NCBI RefSeq assembly: GCF_002198095.1
Contig: NZ_NHMK01000010.1
Span: forward strand, 62,001 to 126,000
From: Deinococcus indicus
Lineage (GTDB): Bacteria; Deinococcota; Deinococci; Deinococcales; Deinococcaceae
Length of the DNA stretch: 64,000 nt
Direction of reading: 5' to 3'
Shown piece after piece: positions 44,787-53,677 of the stretch. Both the position numbers and the translations under genes were made by a program. Within the stretch, counting starts at the first letter, position 1. Each line of letters opens with the position of its first letter. The notes below the pieces were generated by a model. The model was given only the letters and a program-made list of their open reading frames with translations. It did not search any database and had not been told where the DNA came from.

Positions 44787-46345
44787 GACAGGCCGACCCA
44801 GCCGACCCAGACCTGCTCGGCCGTCAGGTGCGCGTACGCCGGGGCCAGGTGCAGCGGGCCGGGCAGTCCGTCCCGGCCGGTGTCGCCGGGCAGTGGCGGG
44901 TAGGGCGCGGTGTCCAGCTGGCCCTGCGTCTGACCGAGCCGCAGCGTCAGCGCGCGTCCGAGGGCGTCCTGCGCGGTGAAACCGGCGGCCGTGACGTGAC
45001 CGGAGGGACTGCCGAGGCGGGCGACGACCAGCGGCCCGGCCGCGCCGACCTGCGCGTCAAGCGGCTGCCGGTACCGGTCGGTCAGCGTCTTCCACCAGTG
45101 CGCGCCTTCCGGGCCGAGCAGATCCGGCGCGTCCACCGGCGTGAACGCCGCGCCGTCCCCGGCGAGTCGCTGTTCGGCGTTCAGCAGGGCCGCCATGCGC
45201 CTGAATTCCGTTTCCGTCCGGCCCCACGCGCGCACCCAGCGGCCCGGACGGTCCGGACGGTCGGGCAGGGTGCCGGCCAGCGTGCCGAGCAGCGCGGCCG
45301 CGCGGGCGTCGCCGGGCGCCGCGCCCACGCCCACGCCGACGTCCGGGGAGGACCGCCGGCGGGCGCGGACCAGGTACAGCGGCAGCTGCGGCAGGTCCTC
45401 CTCGTCCAGTGAGGCGAGCGCGCCGCTGAAGGGATCGACCAGCGAGGCGGCTCGGGCGCCGTGAACGTCGTGGGTGGTGTCGGCCAGGGTGTGGTTGTCG
45501 ATCCGCAGCAGCTGTTCCGACACGACCGACGGCAGGTCCGCCAGCAGGCGGAACACCTCGATGGCGGTGCGCGCGCCGGTCACGCTGTACGCGCTCCAGG
45601 TGTCCGGGCCGGGCGGCGTGAACGGTAGCCCCTCGAGCGTCCGCAGGTCGCCGTCCGTCACGGGGCCGACCGTGCAGAAGTCCGCGCTGACCACCACCGG
45701 CAGCGTCCGGCCTCCCGTCAGGTCGGGCGAGCGCAGGGCGGCGCGGACCTCCTGCGGCGTGCCGGTCACGATGGTCAGCGCCGGGGGCGTTCCCTGCGCC
45801 TGATCGGTGACCTGCCAGTTCAGGGCGGGGTCGGCCGCGCCGCGCAGTTGCGCCAGCAGCTCGGCCCGCAGCGGGTCGCCGGCCGGCAGGATCACCTGCC
45901 CGTGCCGGACGCCGCTCTCCCACAGCGCCGGCGCGAGCGTCCGCACGACGGACCCGCCCCCGACGATCCGGACCGGGCGGGTCAGGACGTGGTTCAGCGC
46001 CTGCCGGGCGTGCGGCGTGAAGCGCTCCAGGTACCCCAGGCTCGCCGGGTAGTGCTGCAGGGCCAGCGGATCGACCGGCACCGCCCGGTTCTCGGTGTCG
46101 TCGCGCACGGCGCCGATGCGGTGCAGCTGATCAATCAGGCCCTGCACGACCTGCGCGGACGTCCGGTCCAGGCGGGCGGTGATGCCGCTCAGCGGATGCT
46201 GTCCGTTCAGGAGCGGCGTGAGGCGTTCGAGCAGCGTGAACAGGTGCCGGCCCTGGATGCGGTGCGCGGCGCCGTCGATCGCCACGGTCAGGCCGTTCGT
46301 GCCGAGCGGGGTCAGGTACACGTCGTTACGGAGTTTGGGGTACAC
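44783..46345 (-). CDS. RRE/Ocin-ThiF-like leader-binding partner protein, 520 aa
   Basis: GTG start with GAAGGAGAGTGCGAC ahead. The N-terminus (YPKLRNDVYLTPLGTNGL, then HRIQGRHLFTLLERLTPLLNGQHPLSGITARLD) matches the RiPP-recognition-element start of Ocin_ThiF-like proteins. The middle has an E1-like Rossmann beginning RPVRIVGGGSVVRTLAPAL, without the cysteines or ATP-site residues of active E1 enzymes. In thiopeptide pathways such a protein binds the leader peptide and delivers it to the YcaO. It overlaps YcaO at 43284 by four bases. A 99-base gap with repeated GTCA-containing words separates it from the SagB fusion gene upstream. Confidence 0.75.
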   Translation of the reverse strand: MYPKLRNDVYLTPLGTNGLTVAIDGAAHRIQGRHLFTLLERLTPLLNGQHPLSGITARLDRTSAQVVQGLIDQLHRIGAVRDDTENRAVPVDPLALQHYPASLGYLERFTPHARQALNHVLTRPVRIVGGGSVVRTLAPALWESGVRHGQVILPAGDPLRAELLAQLRGAADPALNWQVTDQAQGTPPALTIVTGTPQEVRAALRSPDLTGGRTLPVVVSADFCTVGPVTDGDLRTLEGLPFTPPGPDTWSAYSVTGARTAIEVFRLLADLPSVVSEQLLRIDNHTLADTTHDVHGARAASLVDPFSGALASLDEEDLPQLPLYLVRARRRSSPDVGVGVGAAPGDARAAALLGTLAGTLPDRPDRPGRWVRAWGRTETEFRRMAALLNAEQRLAGDGAAFTPVDAPDLLGPEGAHWWKTLTDRYRQPLDAQVGAAGPLVVARLGSPSGHVTAAGFTAQDALGRALTLRLGQTQGQLDTAPYPPLPGDTGRDGLPGPLHLAPAYAHLTAEQVWVGWVGLS

Positions 46346-46444
46346 GTCGCACTCTCCTTCGGGGTCGGGATGCCGGGATCGGCCGGGCGGGGAACTCAGC
46401 GTTCAGCGTGTCACTGTGGTGAGCACGTCACGGCGGTCAGCGCG

Positions 46445-47971
46445 TCATTGCGGCTGGCTGAGTTCGTGGCGGGCGTAGGCGAGGAAGGCCTGCTCGGCCG
46501 GGCCGAACATCAGGCGGTTCCAGTGGAAGATGATCAGGATGGCGGCCAGTTCACGCGGGCCGCGCGTCAGGTCGCCGGTGCGGTTCAGGTCCGCGATGGC
46601 CCGCGCGGCCTGCCGGGCGCCGGACAGGTCGCCGTGCGCGCCGGGCAGACCGGCCAGGAACTGCGCTTCGAGCGCCGCGTCGGACCGTGACAGCAGCGCC
46701 TCCAGCAGGGGACGGGTGCGGGCGAACGCCGCCTCCCAGCTGGGATGCGCGCCGCCCCGCAGGGCCCGCACGCGGCGCCACACGTCCCAGCGTTCGAAGG
46801 CGTCCAGGCCCAGGTCCCGCAGCAGCAGTTCCGTCCAGACGTGCGACGCGCCCTGCCGGGCGCCGGCCCCCCGTTCCCCGAGCGCCAGCGCCACCCGCGA
46901 GTCCAGCGCGAACAGTCCGTGCGCCAGCGCGGTGGCGGCCGCGCCGCCCAGCAGTCCGGCTTCGGGTTCGTACGGCGTCCTGACGGCCTGCGTGAGTGTT
47001 CCGCGCTGCCGGGCGGTGTCCAGCGCCGCTTCCAGCCGGGCGGTCACCTCGGCGGTCCGTTGCGGGTCCGGCAGGCGCAGCCGCAGCCGGGCGTGCAGGC
47101 CGCCGTCCCCCTTGAACATGATCCACGGGTCGCGGATCAGGTCCGCGTTCAGCAGGTCCGGCAGGGTGGACGCGAACACGTCGCGCAGCGCGGCGGCGGG
47201 GTCCGGTGCGTACAGCCGCCACTGCAGCCACGTTCCGAGCGGCGCGTCCACCTGCGAGAGCTGCCCCAGGTCGTCCGTCCCGGGCCCGCCGAGCGCGACG
47301 GCGTACAGGACGTGCTCGGTGTCCGGCAACCGCAGCACCTGCGCGCTCACGTCGTCCAGGAAGTTCCCGAGCGGCACGGCAGGCAGACCGGCCGCGGCGG
47401 CGCACAGCAGCAGGTTCTGCGCCATGTGGCCGCTCTCCTGCAACGCGAACCGGTAGGCGCGTTCGCCGTACTTGTGACCCATGACGCCCAGGTCGGTCGT
47501 GATGAACACCACGGCGGCCGCGCGGGCCAGGTCCCGCTCGTGCGCGAAGTGCAGGGCGCCGGCGACGCCCGACCCGTCGGGCGCCACCTCCAGCAGCGCG
47601 TGATGCTGCGCCTGGTAACGGAACGCGCCGCCGGGCAGGTCCGTCACGCGCAGCGGCACGACGTACGCCCGGTTGGCGTGGAAGCCGCCGGCGCTGGGGT
47701 AGGTGCGGCGGCCGGGGGCGCTCGCGCCGAGCGACAGGCGCAGCACCTCGCCCAGCAACTCCGGCGTGAGCGGCGCGCCCGTGAAGGCCCGGCTGGACCG
47801 GCGTCCGGTCAGCGCGCCGGCCAGGGACTGCGCCGGCAGGTGGCCGGGCGGCAGGCGCCAGCCGGCGGGTTCCGACGTGACGGGCGGAGCGACCGGCGGA
47901 ATGCTGGGCGGGCGCAGCGGCGAGTAGCTGGACTGCGCGTGGAACGCCGCCGACGCGGGCAGCAGCGTCAC
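46445..47971 (-). CDS. SagB dehydrogenase fused to a SpaB_C/thiopeptide-type domain, 508 aa
   Basis: The start is the GTG at 47971, overlapping the previous stop (GTGA). Residues ~40-260 are a SagB-type FMN dehydrogenase: LAGALTGRRSSRAFTGAPLTPELLGEVL, GRRTYPSAGGFHANRAYVVPL, FALQESGHMAQNLLLCAAAAGLPAVPLGNF. From about residue 265 (TWLQWRLYAPDPAAALRDVF) to the end it is a SpaB_C/thiopeptide-type bacteriocin domain, the LanB elimination fold also used by [4+2] pyridine synthases. In characterised thiopeptide clusters these are separate proteins (TbtE-like and TbtD/TbtC-like). The fusion suggests that azole oxidation and cyclisation or elimination are coupled. Confidence 0.78.
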   Translation of the reverse strand: MTLLPASAAFHAQSSYSPLRPPSIPPVAPPVTSEPAGWRLPPGHLPAQSLAGALTGRRSSRAFTGAPLTPELLGEVLRLSLGASAPGRRTYPSAGGFHANRAYVVPLRVTDLPGGAFRYQAQHHALLEVAPDGSGVAGALHFAHERDLARAAAVVFITTDLGVMGHKYGERAYRFALQESGHMAQNLLLCAAAAGLPAVPLGNFLDDVSAQVLRLPDTEHVLYAVALGGPGTDDLGQLSQVDAPLGTWLQWRLYAPDPAAALRDVFASTLPDLLNADLIRDPWIMFKGDGGLHARLRLRLPDPQRTAEVTARLEAALDTARQRGTLTQAVRTPYEPEAGLLGGAAATALAHGLFALDSRVALALGERGAGARQGASHVWTELLLRDLGLDAFERWDVWRRVRALRGGAHPSWEAAFARTRPLLEALLSRSDAALEAQFLAGLPGAHGDLSGARQAARAIADLNRTGDLTRGPRELAAILIIFHWNRLMFGPAEQAFLAYARHELSQPQ

Positions 47972-49092
47972 AGCGTCCCCACCAGCGCCGCGCGCGGCGT
48001 GACCGGGCGGGGTCGGGGCGCCGTCCAGGGCCGGTCCCGGAACGCGTCCTCGATGGTCCGGGACGCCACGTAGCACACGAACAGGCGGTCCAGGGCGCGT
48101 CCGCCCGCCGTGATCATCTGCTGGTACATCAGGTTCACGAGCAGGCGCCGGGCCACGATCTCCGGCTCGCGGCTCAGGCGGGACAGGTCGCTGTCCGGGT
48201 CGGCCAGTCCGGCGTGCCAGGCACTGAGGGTCTCCGTGAGCGGGCGGGCGTCCTCGCCTTCCATCGCGTGGTAGTCGAGGGTCGTGGGCAGTCGCAGCGT
48301 CTGCGCGGCGAGGTCCTCCATGATCCGCCCGTACGCGTCCCGGAAGGCGGCGCGCAGCGGCAGCAGGTCCTGGTCGGGTTCGCGCGCTTCCAGGTACAGC
48401 CGCCCGATCAGCCCGGCCGCCTGCAGGCGCTTGTGCTCGAAGGGGGCGCGCAGCGACTCGTTCCCGTTGAAGAAGTACGCTTCCGCGTGCGATTTGAAGG
48501 TCAGGCCGACGCTCGGGACGCTGCAGAACGACTCCTCGCCCAGGCCCTCGAAGGCATGCGCGAACGTGAACGCCCAGCGCAGGAACGTCGGCAGCCGGCC
48601 TTCCTGCTGGGCGCGCGGGTCGAGGGCCGCGCGCAGCACGTCCTGCGTGTCGTTCCAGAAGGCCCGCGCGGCAGCGGCGCCGCGCGGCCCGCCGAACATC
48701 TCCTCACGCATCCGCAGCGGTCCGGTCGTCACGGTTCCGCCCGGCACGAGCGGCAGCAGCGGCTCCGTGACCAGTTCCGCCTGCGCGACCGACGTGAAGC
48801 GCCGCAGGTACGCGTCGGCCGTCAGGTCCACCGGCGGACCGTGCGCGGCCCACCAGTCCAGTCCCGCCGTCCGCAGGGCCTCCGTGACGCCGGGCAGCGC
48901 GTCGGGCGTGGTCTGCACGTTCACCTGCACGTGCGGTCCCCGCAGCCAGTGGCGTTGCAGGAACGCCGCGCGCACCTGCCCGCCCGCGCGCAGCCCCGCC
49001 AGGGCCGGCATGAGCGCGTCGCGCATCAGGCGGTCCTTCCCGGCGCCGTGATGAAAGAAACGGATCGTCCACCAGTTCAGGTCACTGTTCAT
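47968..49092 (-). CDS. LanB elimination-domain protein (SpaB_C, TbtC/TbtD-like), 374 aa
   Basis: I place the start at the ATG at 49092 (MNSDLNWWTIRFFHHGAGKD), the usual start of 'thiopeptide-type bacteriocin biosynthesis' proteins; it overlaps the larger LanB gene by 11 bases. The protein has the family pattern FLQRHWLRGPHVQVNVQT, YLRRFTSVAQAEL, a middle helical part and NLMYQQMITAGGRALDRLFVCYVA near the end. The fold either removes glutamate from glutamylated Ser/Thr to give dehydroamino acids or catalyses the pyridine-forming [4+2] step. Two SpaB_C domains exist in this operon, so one of each role is possible. Confidence 0.82.
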   Translation of the reverse strand: MNSDLNWWTIRFFHHGAGKDRLMRDALMPALAGLRAGGQVRAAFLQRHWLRGPHVQVNVQTTPDALPGVTEALRTAGLDWWAAHGPPVDLTADAYLRRFTSVAQAELVTEPLLPLVPGGTVTTGPLRMREEMFGGPRGAAAARAFWNDTQDVLRAALDPRAQQEGRLPTFLRWAFTFAHAFEGLGEESFCSVPSVGLTFKSHAEAYFFNGNESLRAPFEHKRLQAAGLIGRLYLEAREPDQDLLPLRAAFRDAYGRIMEDLAAQTLRLPTTLDYHAMEGEDARPLTETLSAWHAGLADPDSDLSRLSREPEIVARRLLVNLMYQQMITAGGRALDRLFVCYVASRTIEDAFRDRPWTAPRPRPVTPRAALVGTL

Positions 49093-51613
49093 AGGGTCCC
49101 TCCTGCACGTCGAGATGCACACTGAATTCGCAGGTGCGGGCGTCACCGTCCACCTGCACGGTCCCCTGCCCCGGTCCCGGCAGGGACTCCTGCACGAGGA
49201 CCGTTCCCTCCACCGATTCCAGCCAGCGCGCGAAACTCCGCACGCTGAAGAGGCTGTCCATCAGGAACAGCTGCGGCTTGACCGGCCCGGTCACCTGCGC
49301 CGCGAACGGGTTCTGCCGCTCTGCCGGCAGCGCGTAGAACCAGCGCGGCAGCCCCGCCGCCTCCCAGCCCGCCGCCAGCCGCTCCCAGTACGCGAGGTCC
49401 GTCTCCTGAGGGTCGCGCCGCCACGGCGCGCCGTCCGACAGGAACCACGACGCGCGTGACACGACCGTCCGGCCGCACAGCACGCGCGGCACGAACGTCA
49501 CGGGCTCCACCGGTCCCTCACTGCGCAGCTGCGCGTACAGCAGGGACGCCAGCGGCAGCGCCGCCGCGCCCGACGCGCTCAGTCCCACCGCCGCCTGATC
49601 GAGCGGCGCGAGGAACCCCGTGTGGTACGTGCTGACGTACTGCGCTTCGAGCAGCTCTCCGGACGGCGCGCGCAGCAGCAGGCGGTGCCGTTCCGGGTCA
49701 TGCACCAGCGTCACCTCGTGCAGCCGCAGCGCCTGACCCGCGAATGTCCCGGCGGGCGTTCCCGGCGTGAACACCGCCGAGCCGTACAGGGTGGGGAACA
49801 TGTTGATGCTGCTCTCGCTGGACACCACGACCTGCGCGCCGCGCCGCTCCCGGACCCAGCTGCCGAACGCCGCCGTGCCGCGCAGCAGTCGCCACACGCG
49901 GCACAGGGCATTGAACTGACCGGCCATCGCGCCGTTCAGCACCAGGCCGTCGCCCTCCCCGCTCGGCTGGAACAGCAGGTCCAGCGCCTGCGGGAACAGC
50001 GGTCGGGGCAGGGCCGACCCGTCGATCGTCAGCGGCCCGGCCGGCGAGCGGCGGTAACGGGCGTACAGGTCCGCGAGCAGCGCGTCCCGCGCGTCCCACA
50101 CGCGGTGCAGGTCCTCCCACAGCCGGGCCGTGTAGGGGTCCGCGCGGTCCGGCCACTCCTGGGACGCGTGGCGCAGGAACGCCGCCGCCTGCCCGCACGC
50201 GCCGCCCACACCGAACTGCGCCGCGAACTGCGCCACCTGCCGCAGCTGCCGTCCCTGTTGCAGGTTGAACAGCGCCAGCAGCCGCCCCAGTTCCTCCAGT
50301 TCCCCGTCGGCGGACGTGAACGGCAGCGCGGCGCCGACCGGGGTCAGGGTGGCGTTCTCCAGCAGCAGGCGGGAGTCAGGCGGTAACGTCACCGGCACGT
50401 CCAGCCGCGCGAACAGGGCCGACAGCGCCTGCCGGATCTCGCGCCGCGCGTCCGGGCGGACGGTCACGTCTCCCGCGTAGCGGTCCACCTGCCCGGCCAG
50501 TTGCCGCAGCGACCGCTGCACCTCACGCGCCAGCGGCGCGGCGCTGCGGTCCAGCGCGCCGCACAGGGCCCCCAGCGGGTCGTCCAGGTCGTCCGTGAAC
50601 GTCACCTCCGGCCGCAGCAGGCAGGCGTCCACCCACCCGCGCGCCGATTCCAGCGGCACGCCCAGCGCCGAGGCGATCACCGGCAGCGGCTGCGGCGCCG
50701 CTCCCGTCAGGCCCGCGACCAGCCGCTCCAGCGCCGGCTGCTCGCGCAGCGTCACCCAGCGGTCCTGGCGGCCCCCCGGACCCTGCCGGCGTTGAAAGAG
50801 CCGCCACTGCCCGCCGGCGCGGTGCAGGTCCGGGTTCAGCACGAAACGCTGGGCGCCGCGCAGGTGCGGGTGCTCCATCACCGCCCCGAACAGACGGATC
50901 AGCACGCCCGCCTGAAGCTGAACCTCGCTGCGCGGCCCGGTGAACGCAGCGGCCAGCGGCCCCGCCGCGTGCTGCGCCGTGAAGGCCGTGAACGTCAGGC
51001 GGCTCATGGGGCTCGTCCGGAACGCTGCGCGCGTCAGGTACGTGAACAGCGACAGTTCCAGCTTGCGCCACTGCGTGACGGACCCCGGACCGGCGCGGCG
51101 GTACGCCTGCACCGTCGCGTGCAGGTCCGGCGCGACGCACTCCAGCGCCCCCAGCAGGTCCGGCGACCGGTCCAGCAGCGCCCGCAGCGCCCGCTGCCGC
51201 CCGGCGTACTCCTCCTCCAGCTCCTGCTCGGCGGCCATCCGGGCGGCCCCCGCGGCCTCCAGCCGCTCGCCGGCACCCTGCACCTCGGCCCAGCGCGACG
51301 CGTTCCAGCAGGAGGCCAGGACCTGCGCGTCCCGCGTCTTCACCGGCCCGCCCGCCCGCACCTGCCGCCGGGCGTTGATCAGCGCGCGGCGCACCTGATC
51401 GTCCTGCGCGAGCGGCACCTCGGCCTCCAGCAGCTCCGCCACGCGGCGCAGGTCCTCACGCGCCTGGCGCTCCAGCCGCTCGGCCCGCCGCGCCGCCGCC
51501 AGGGTGCGGGGAAACAACAGCGCGTCCAGCAGGTCCGCACTCAGTCCCGCCACCCGCCACGTCGTGTACGGCGAGAGCGTCCAGGTACTCTGAACAGAAA
51601 CAGGATTCGACAT
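49082..51613 (-). CDS. Lantibiotic-dehydratase-type glutamyltransferase (LanB N-domain, TbtB-like), 843 aa
   Basis: AAAGGAGCATTCC precedes the ATG. The protein corresponds to the glutamylation part of LanB dehydratases: TWRVAGLSADLLDALLFPRTLA at the start, KLELSLFTYLTRAAFRTSPMSRLTFTAFTA (the typical 'fRtSPmsRl' motif), then a long mixed region ending in a beta domain with VTFVPRVLCGRTVVSRASWFL, WERLAAGWEAAGLPRWFYAL and KPQLFLMDSLFSVRSFARWLE. It would use glutamyl-tRNA to activate Ser/Thr of the precursor cores. Elimination is supplied by the separate SpaB_C proteins downstream, the split arrangement of thiopeptide and goadsporin pathways. Confidence 0.85.
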   Translation of the reverse strand: MSNPVSVQSTWTLSPYTTWRVAGLSADLLDALLFPRTLAAARRAERLERQAREDLRRVAELLEAEVPLAQDDQVRRALINARRQVRAGGPVKTRDAQVLASCWNASRWAEVQGAGERLEAAGAARMAAEQELEEEYAGRQRALRALLDRSPDLLGALECVAPDLHATVQAYRRAGPGSVTQWRKLELSLFTYLTRAAFRTSPMSRLTFTAFTAQHAAGPLAAAFTGPRSEVQLQAGVLIRLFGAVMEHPHLRGAQRFVLNPDLHRAGGQWRLFQRRQGPGGRQDRWVTLREQPALERLVAGLTGAAPQPLPVIASALGVPLESARGWVDACLLRPEVTFTDDLDDPLGALCGALDRSAAPLAREVQRSLRQLAGQVDRYAGDVTVRPDARREIRQALSALFARLDVPVTLPPDSRLLLENATLTPVGAALPFTSADGELEELGRLLALFNLQQGRQLRQVAQFAAQFGVGGACGQAAAFLRHASQEWPDRADPYTARLWEDLHRVWDARDALLADLYARYRRSPAGPLTIDGSALPRPLFPQALDLLFQPSGEGDGLVLNGAMAGQFNALCRVWRLLRGTAAFGSWVRERRGAQVVVSSESSINMFPTLYGSAVFTPGTPAGTFAGQALRLHEVTLVHDPERHRLLLRAPSGELLEAQYVSTYHTGFLAPLDQAAVGLSASGAAALPLASLLYAQLRSEGPVEPVTFVPRVLCGRTVVSRASWFLSDGAPWRRDPQETDLAYWERLAAGWEAAGLPRWFYALPAERQNPFAAQVTGPVKPQLFLMDSLFSVRSFARWLESVEGTVLVQESLPGPGQGTVQVDGDARTCEFSVHLDVQEGPYEQ

Positions 51614-51640
51614 GGAATGCTCCTTTGAGTTCGGGGCGTA

Positions 51641-53155
51641 TCAGGGAAACGGGTGCGGCGCGTCGTTGAACGGGCGACCGGCCAGACGCCGCCGCAACCG
51701 CCGGCAGCCCCGCACGCGGCGGCCCGCCTGACCGAAGGTGAGCGGCAGGCTGTCCGGCACCACGGCCCGCACGCACGACAGGCCCAGCGCCGACACCACC
51801 GGCGCACCGATATCGACGAACACCACGTCCGGCCGCGACCGCAGCAGCCGGTCCGTCAGGCGGCGCAGGTTCACCGTGATGTCCGGATCACGCCACGCCG
51901 CGCCGCGCCGCAGGAACGCCCGCGTCGCCCGGCAGTCCGGCACGTCCGGGAGAAACCGCAGGAACGCCTCCCCGGCCGGGTGCGCGTAGAACTCGAAGTG
52001 ATCGAGGTGCGTGACCACCGCCCGCTCGCCACGGTGCAGCGCCCCGCCCAGTCCGGCGTTCACCCGCGAGGAACCCAGTCCGACATGCAGTTCCTCCAGC
52101 GCGCCGCGCAGCGCCCGCACCGGATCGAGATGCGCGGCCAGCGCCGTCAGCGTGGACGGCTGCCCGGCCCTGCGGCCCCGCCCGAGCACCCACACGACCG
52201 GCACGCCCTCCTCCGGCGGCGTGATGTCGAAGGCCTGCACCTCGAAGCCCTGGAAGCGCAGGTCGTCCAGGAGGATCAGGGTGTCCGGGTCCGTGAGCAG
52301 CGTCAGATCCAGCCGGACCGCGCCGGCGCGGGTATACCAGGCCATCAGGAACGCGTCGCGCTCGATCACCTCCAGCGCCGCGTACAGCATCGCCTCCTCC
52401 GGCACGCTGCCCAGCGCGCATCCGCTCGACGATTCGTTCAGGTACGCGGGATCGGCGCCGTACCCCATGAACACGTGCCGCGCCGGCACCAGGATCTCCT
52501 CGCCCGAGCGCAGGGACACGCCGCTCACCCAGTCGATCTCCAGGTCCGGGCTGTACGCCACGGCTCCCGGCACGTCGAGCTGCACCAGCGAGCCGGGGTC
52601 CAGCACCCGCCGGTCGGCCGCCAGTGGCCGGCAGGCGCCCCGCACCAGCGGCTGACCGGCGTACACGCTGCTGCGCCGCTCCAGCGCTTCCAGCTGCGCG
52701 GACACCCGCGCCCGGCGCACGTCACGCTGCCGGCCTACACCGCTGTCCGGCTGTCCCAGCAGCGACACCGGGACCGTCTCGGTCGGGAGGCGCAGCGCCG
52801 GCCACCGCACCGGCCGCCAGTCGCGCGGCAGGGCCCCCAGGTCCGGCAGGCTGACCCGCGCGCTGCCCGGCGTTCCCTCCGGACGGGCGCGCAGCTGCGC
52901 CGTCAGGGGCCGCGCGCCGCCCGGACCGAACGAAATGAACTCCGCCGTCAGGGTCAGCAGATCGACCCGCCACGCGCCGCACGCCCGACGCGGAAATGCG
53001 TTCAGGTAGGAAACCGGCGGCAGGGCCGGCAGCGGAGCAGACTGCAGCGTGGAGTGCGTGAACTGCTCCAGCAGCACCTTGAAATATTCGTCTGTGTTAT
53101 GGCCGTCCAAAATAAAGGCGTGGGTGGCGTTCCGGTACGTGACGGGGGCCGGCAT
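51641..53155 (-). CDS. YcaO cyclodehydratase (first), 504 aa
   Basis: AGGAGCAGCCCC precedes the ATG. YcaO landmarks are NESSSGCALGSVPEEAMLYAALEVIERDAFLMAWYT, PLVRGACRPLAADRR, RVNAGLGGALHRGERAVVTHLDHFEFYA and the Pro-rich C-terminus PHPFP that is typical of azoline-forming YcaO proteins. It is the first enzyme gene after the five precursor genes, separated by a strong hairpin, and lies 27 bases ahead of the LanB gene. Its likely job is converting the conserved core Cys (and perhaps Ser/Thr) to azolines with ATP. Confidence 0.86.
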   Translation of the reverse strand: MPAPVTYRNATHAFILDGHNTDEYFKVLLEQFTHSTLQSAPLPALPPVSYLNAFPRRACGAWRVDLLTLTAEFISFGPGGARPLTAQLRARPEGTPGSARVSLPDLGALPRDWRPVRWPALRLPTETVPVSLLGQPDSGVGRQRDVRRARVSAQLEALERRSSVYAGQPLVRGACRPLAADRRVLDPGSLVQLDVPGAVAYSPDLEIDWVSGVSLRSGEEILVPARHVFMGYGADPAYLNESSSGCALGSVPEEAMLYAALEVIERDAFLMAWYTRAGAVRLDLTLLTDPDTLILLDDLRFQGFEVQAFDITPPEEGVPVVWVLGRGRRAGQPSTLTALAAHLDPVRALRGALEELHVGLGSSRVNAGLGGALHRGERAVVTHLDHFEFYAHPAGEAFLRFLPDVPDCRATRAFLRRGAAWRDPDITVNLRRLTDRLLRSRPDVVFVDIGAPVVSALGLSCVRAVVPDSLPLTFGQAGRRVRGCRRLRRRLAGRPFNDAPHPFP

Positions 53156-53176
53156 GGGGCTGCTCCTTTGAGAGAA

Positions 53177-53209
53177 GCGGGAACTGAAAACAGTGTTTCC
53201 AGTTCCCGC
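53177..53209 (-). terminator. Strong hairpin between precursor array and enzyme genes
   Basis: GCGGGAACTGAAAACA and TGTTTCCAGTTCCCGC pair over 16 positions with one mismatch, separated by one base. It lies between the stop of the last precursor gene (53229) and the first YcaO start (53155), leaving the ribosome site (AAAGGAGCAG) free. It could act as a partial terminator or as a 3' stabiliser of the precursor mRNA, giving precursor excess. Confidence 0.65.
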
Positions 53210-53228
53210 AGCGAGACGCGCTCCGGTC

Positions 53229-53390
53229 TTAGCGCTCGATGACGACGGTGCAGGAGTACTTCGGGCTGACCGACGCGCCCGCTTCGGGCAGGGCGTAGGC
53301 GTCCTCCTCCACGGCGACGCTCACGTCCTCCAGGTGCAGGTCGTTCAGTTCGATGACTTCGGCGGTGGCGGTCGTGGTCTGCTCGTTCAT
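53229..53390 (-). CDS. RiPP precursor peptide 5 (53 aa)
   Basis: CAGGAGTCCAC precedes the ATG. The leader begins MNEQTTTATAEVIELNDLHL, continues EDVSVAVEEDAYALPEAGA, and is followed by the putative core SVSPKYSCTVVIER. Acidic leader and LPEAGAS junction as in the other four copies; core with one Cys and Ser at positions 1, 3 and 7, with Thr (not Ser) after Cys. It is the last member of the array, directly before the hairpin. It belongs to the KYSCTVVI subgroup together with precursor 4. Confidence 0.85.
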   Translation of the reverse strand: MNEQTTTATAEVIELNDLHLEDVSVAVEEDAYALPEAGASVSPKYSCTVVIER

Positions 53391-53445
53391 GTGGACTCCT
53401 GAGGGCTGGCGAGAGGGCGGGGGCCTGAACTGCGCGGACGCGGGA

Positions 53446-53610
53446 TCAGTTCGGTTTGATGACGACGGTGCAGGAGTACTTGGGGCTGGCCGAGGCGCCC
53501 GCTTCGGGAAGCGCGTACGCGTCTTCCTCGACGGCGACGCTCACGTCCTCCAGGTGCAGGTCGTTCAGTTCGATGACTTCGGAGGTAGCGGTCGTGTTCT
53601 GCTCGTTCAT
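53446..53610 (-). CDS. RiPP precursor peptide 4 (54 aa)
   Basis: ATG at 53610 with CAGGAGTCGAC ahead; the frame is open upstream but the paralogues fix the start. Leader MNEQNTTATSEVIELNDLHL then EDVSVAVEEDAYALPEAGA; putative core SASPKYSCTVVIKPN. Shares the KYSCTVVI core with precursor 5. The leader is nearly invariant over residues 11-39 in all five copies, as expected for enzyme recognition, while the C-terminal tail varies. Confidence 0.85.
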   Translation of the reverse strand: MNEQNTTATSEVIELNDLHLEDVSVAVEEDAYALPEAGASASPKYSCTVVIKPN

Positions 53611-53677
53611 GTCGACTCCTGTTGGGTGAGGAAAAAGAGTGGGGTTGACTGGCACTGACCGGGACCCGGCCCTTGGA

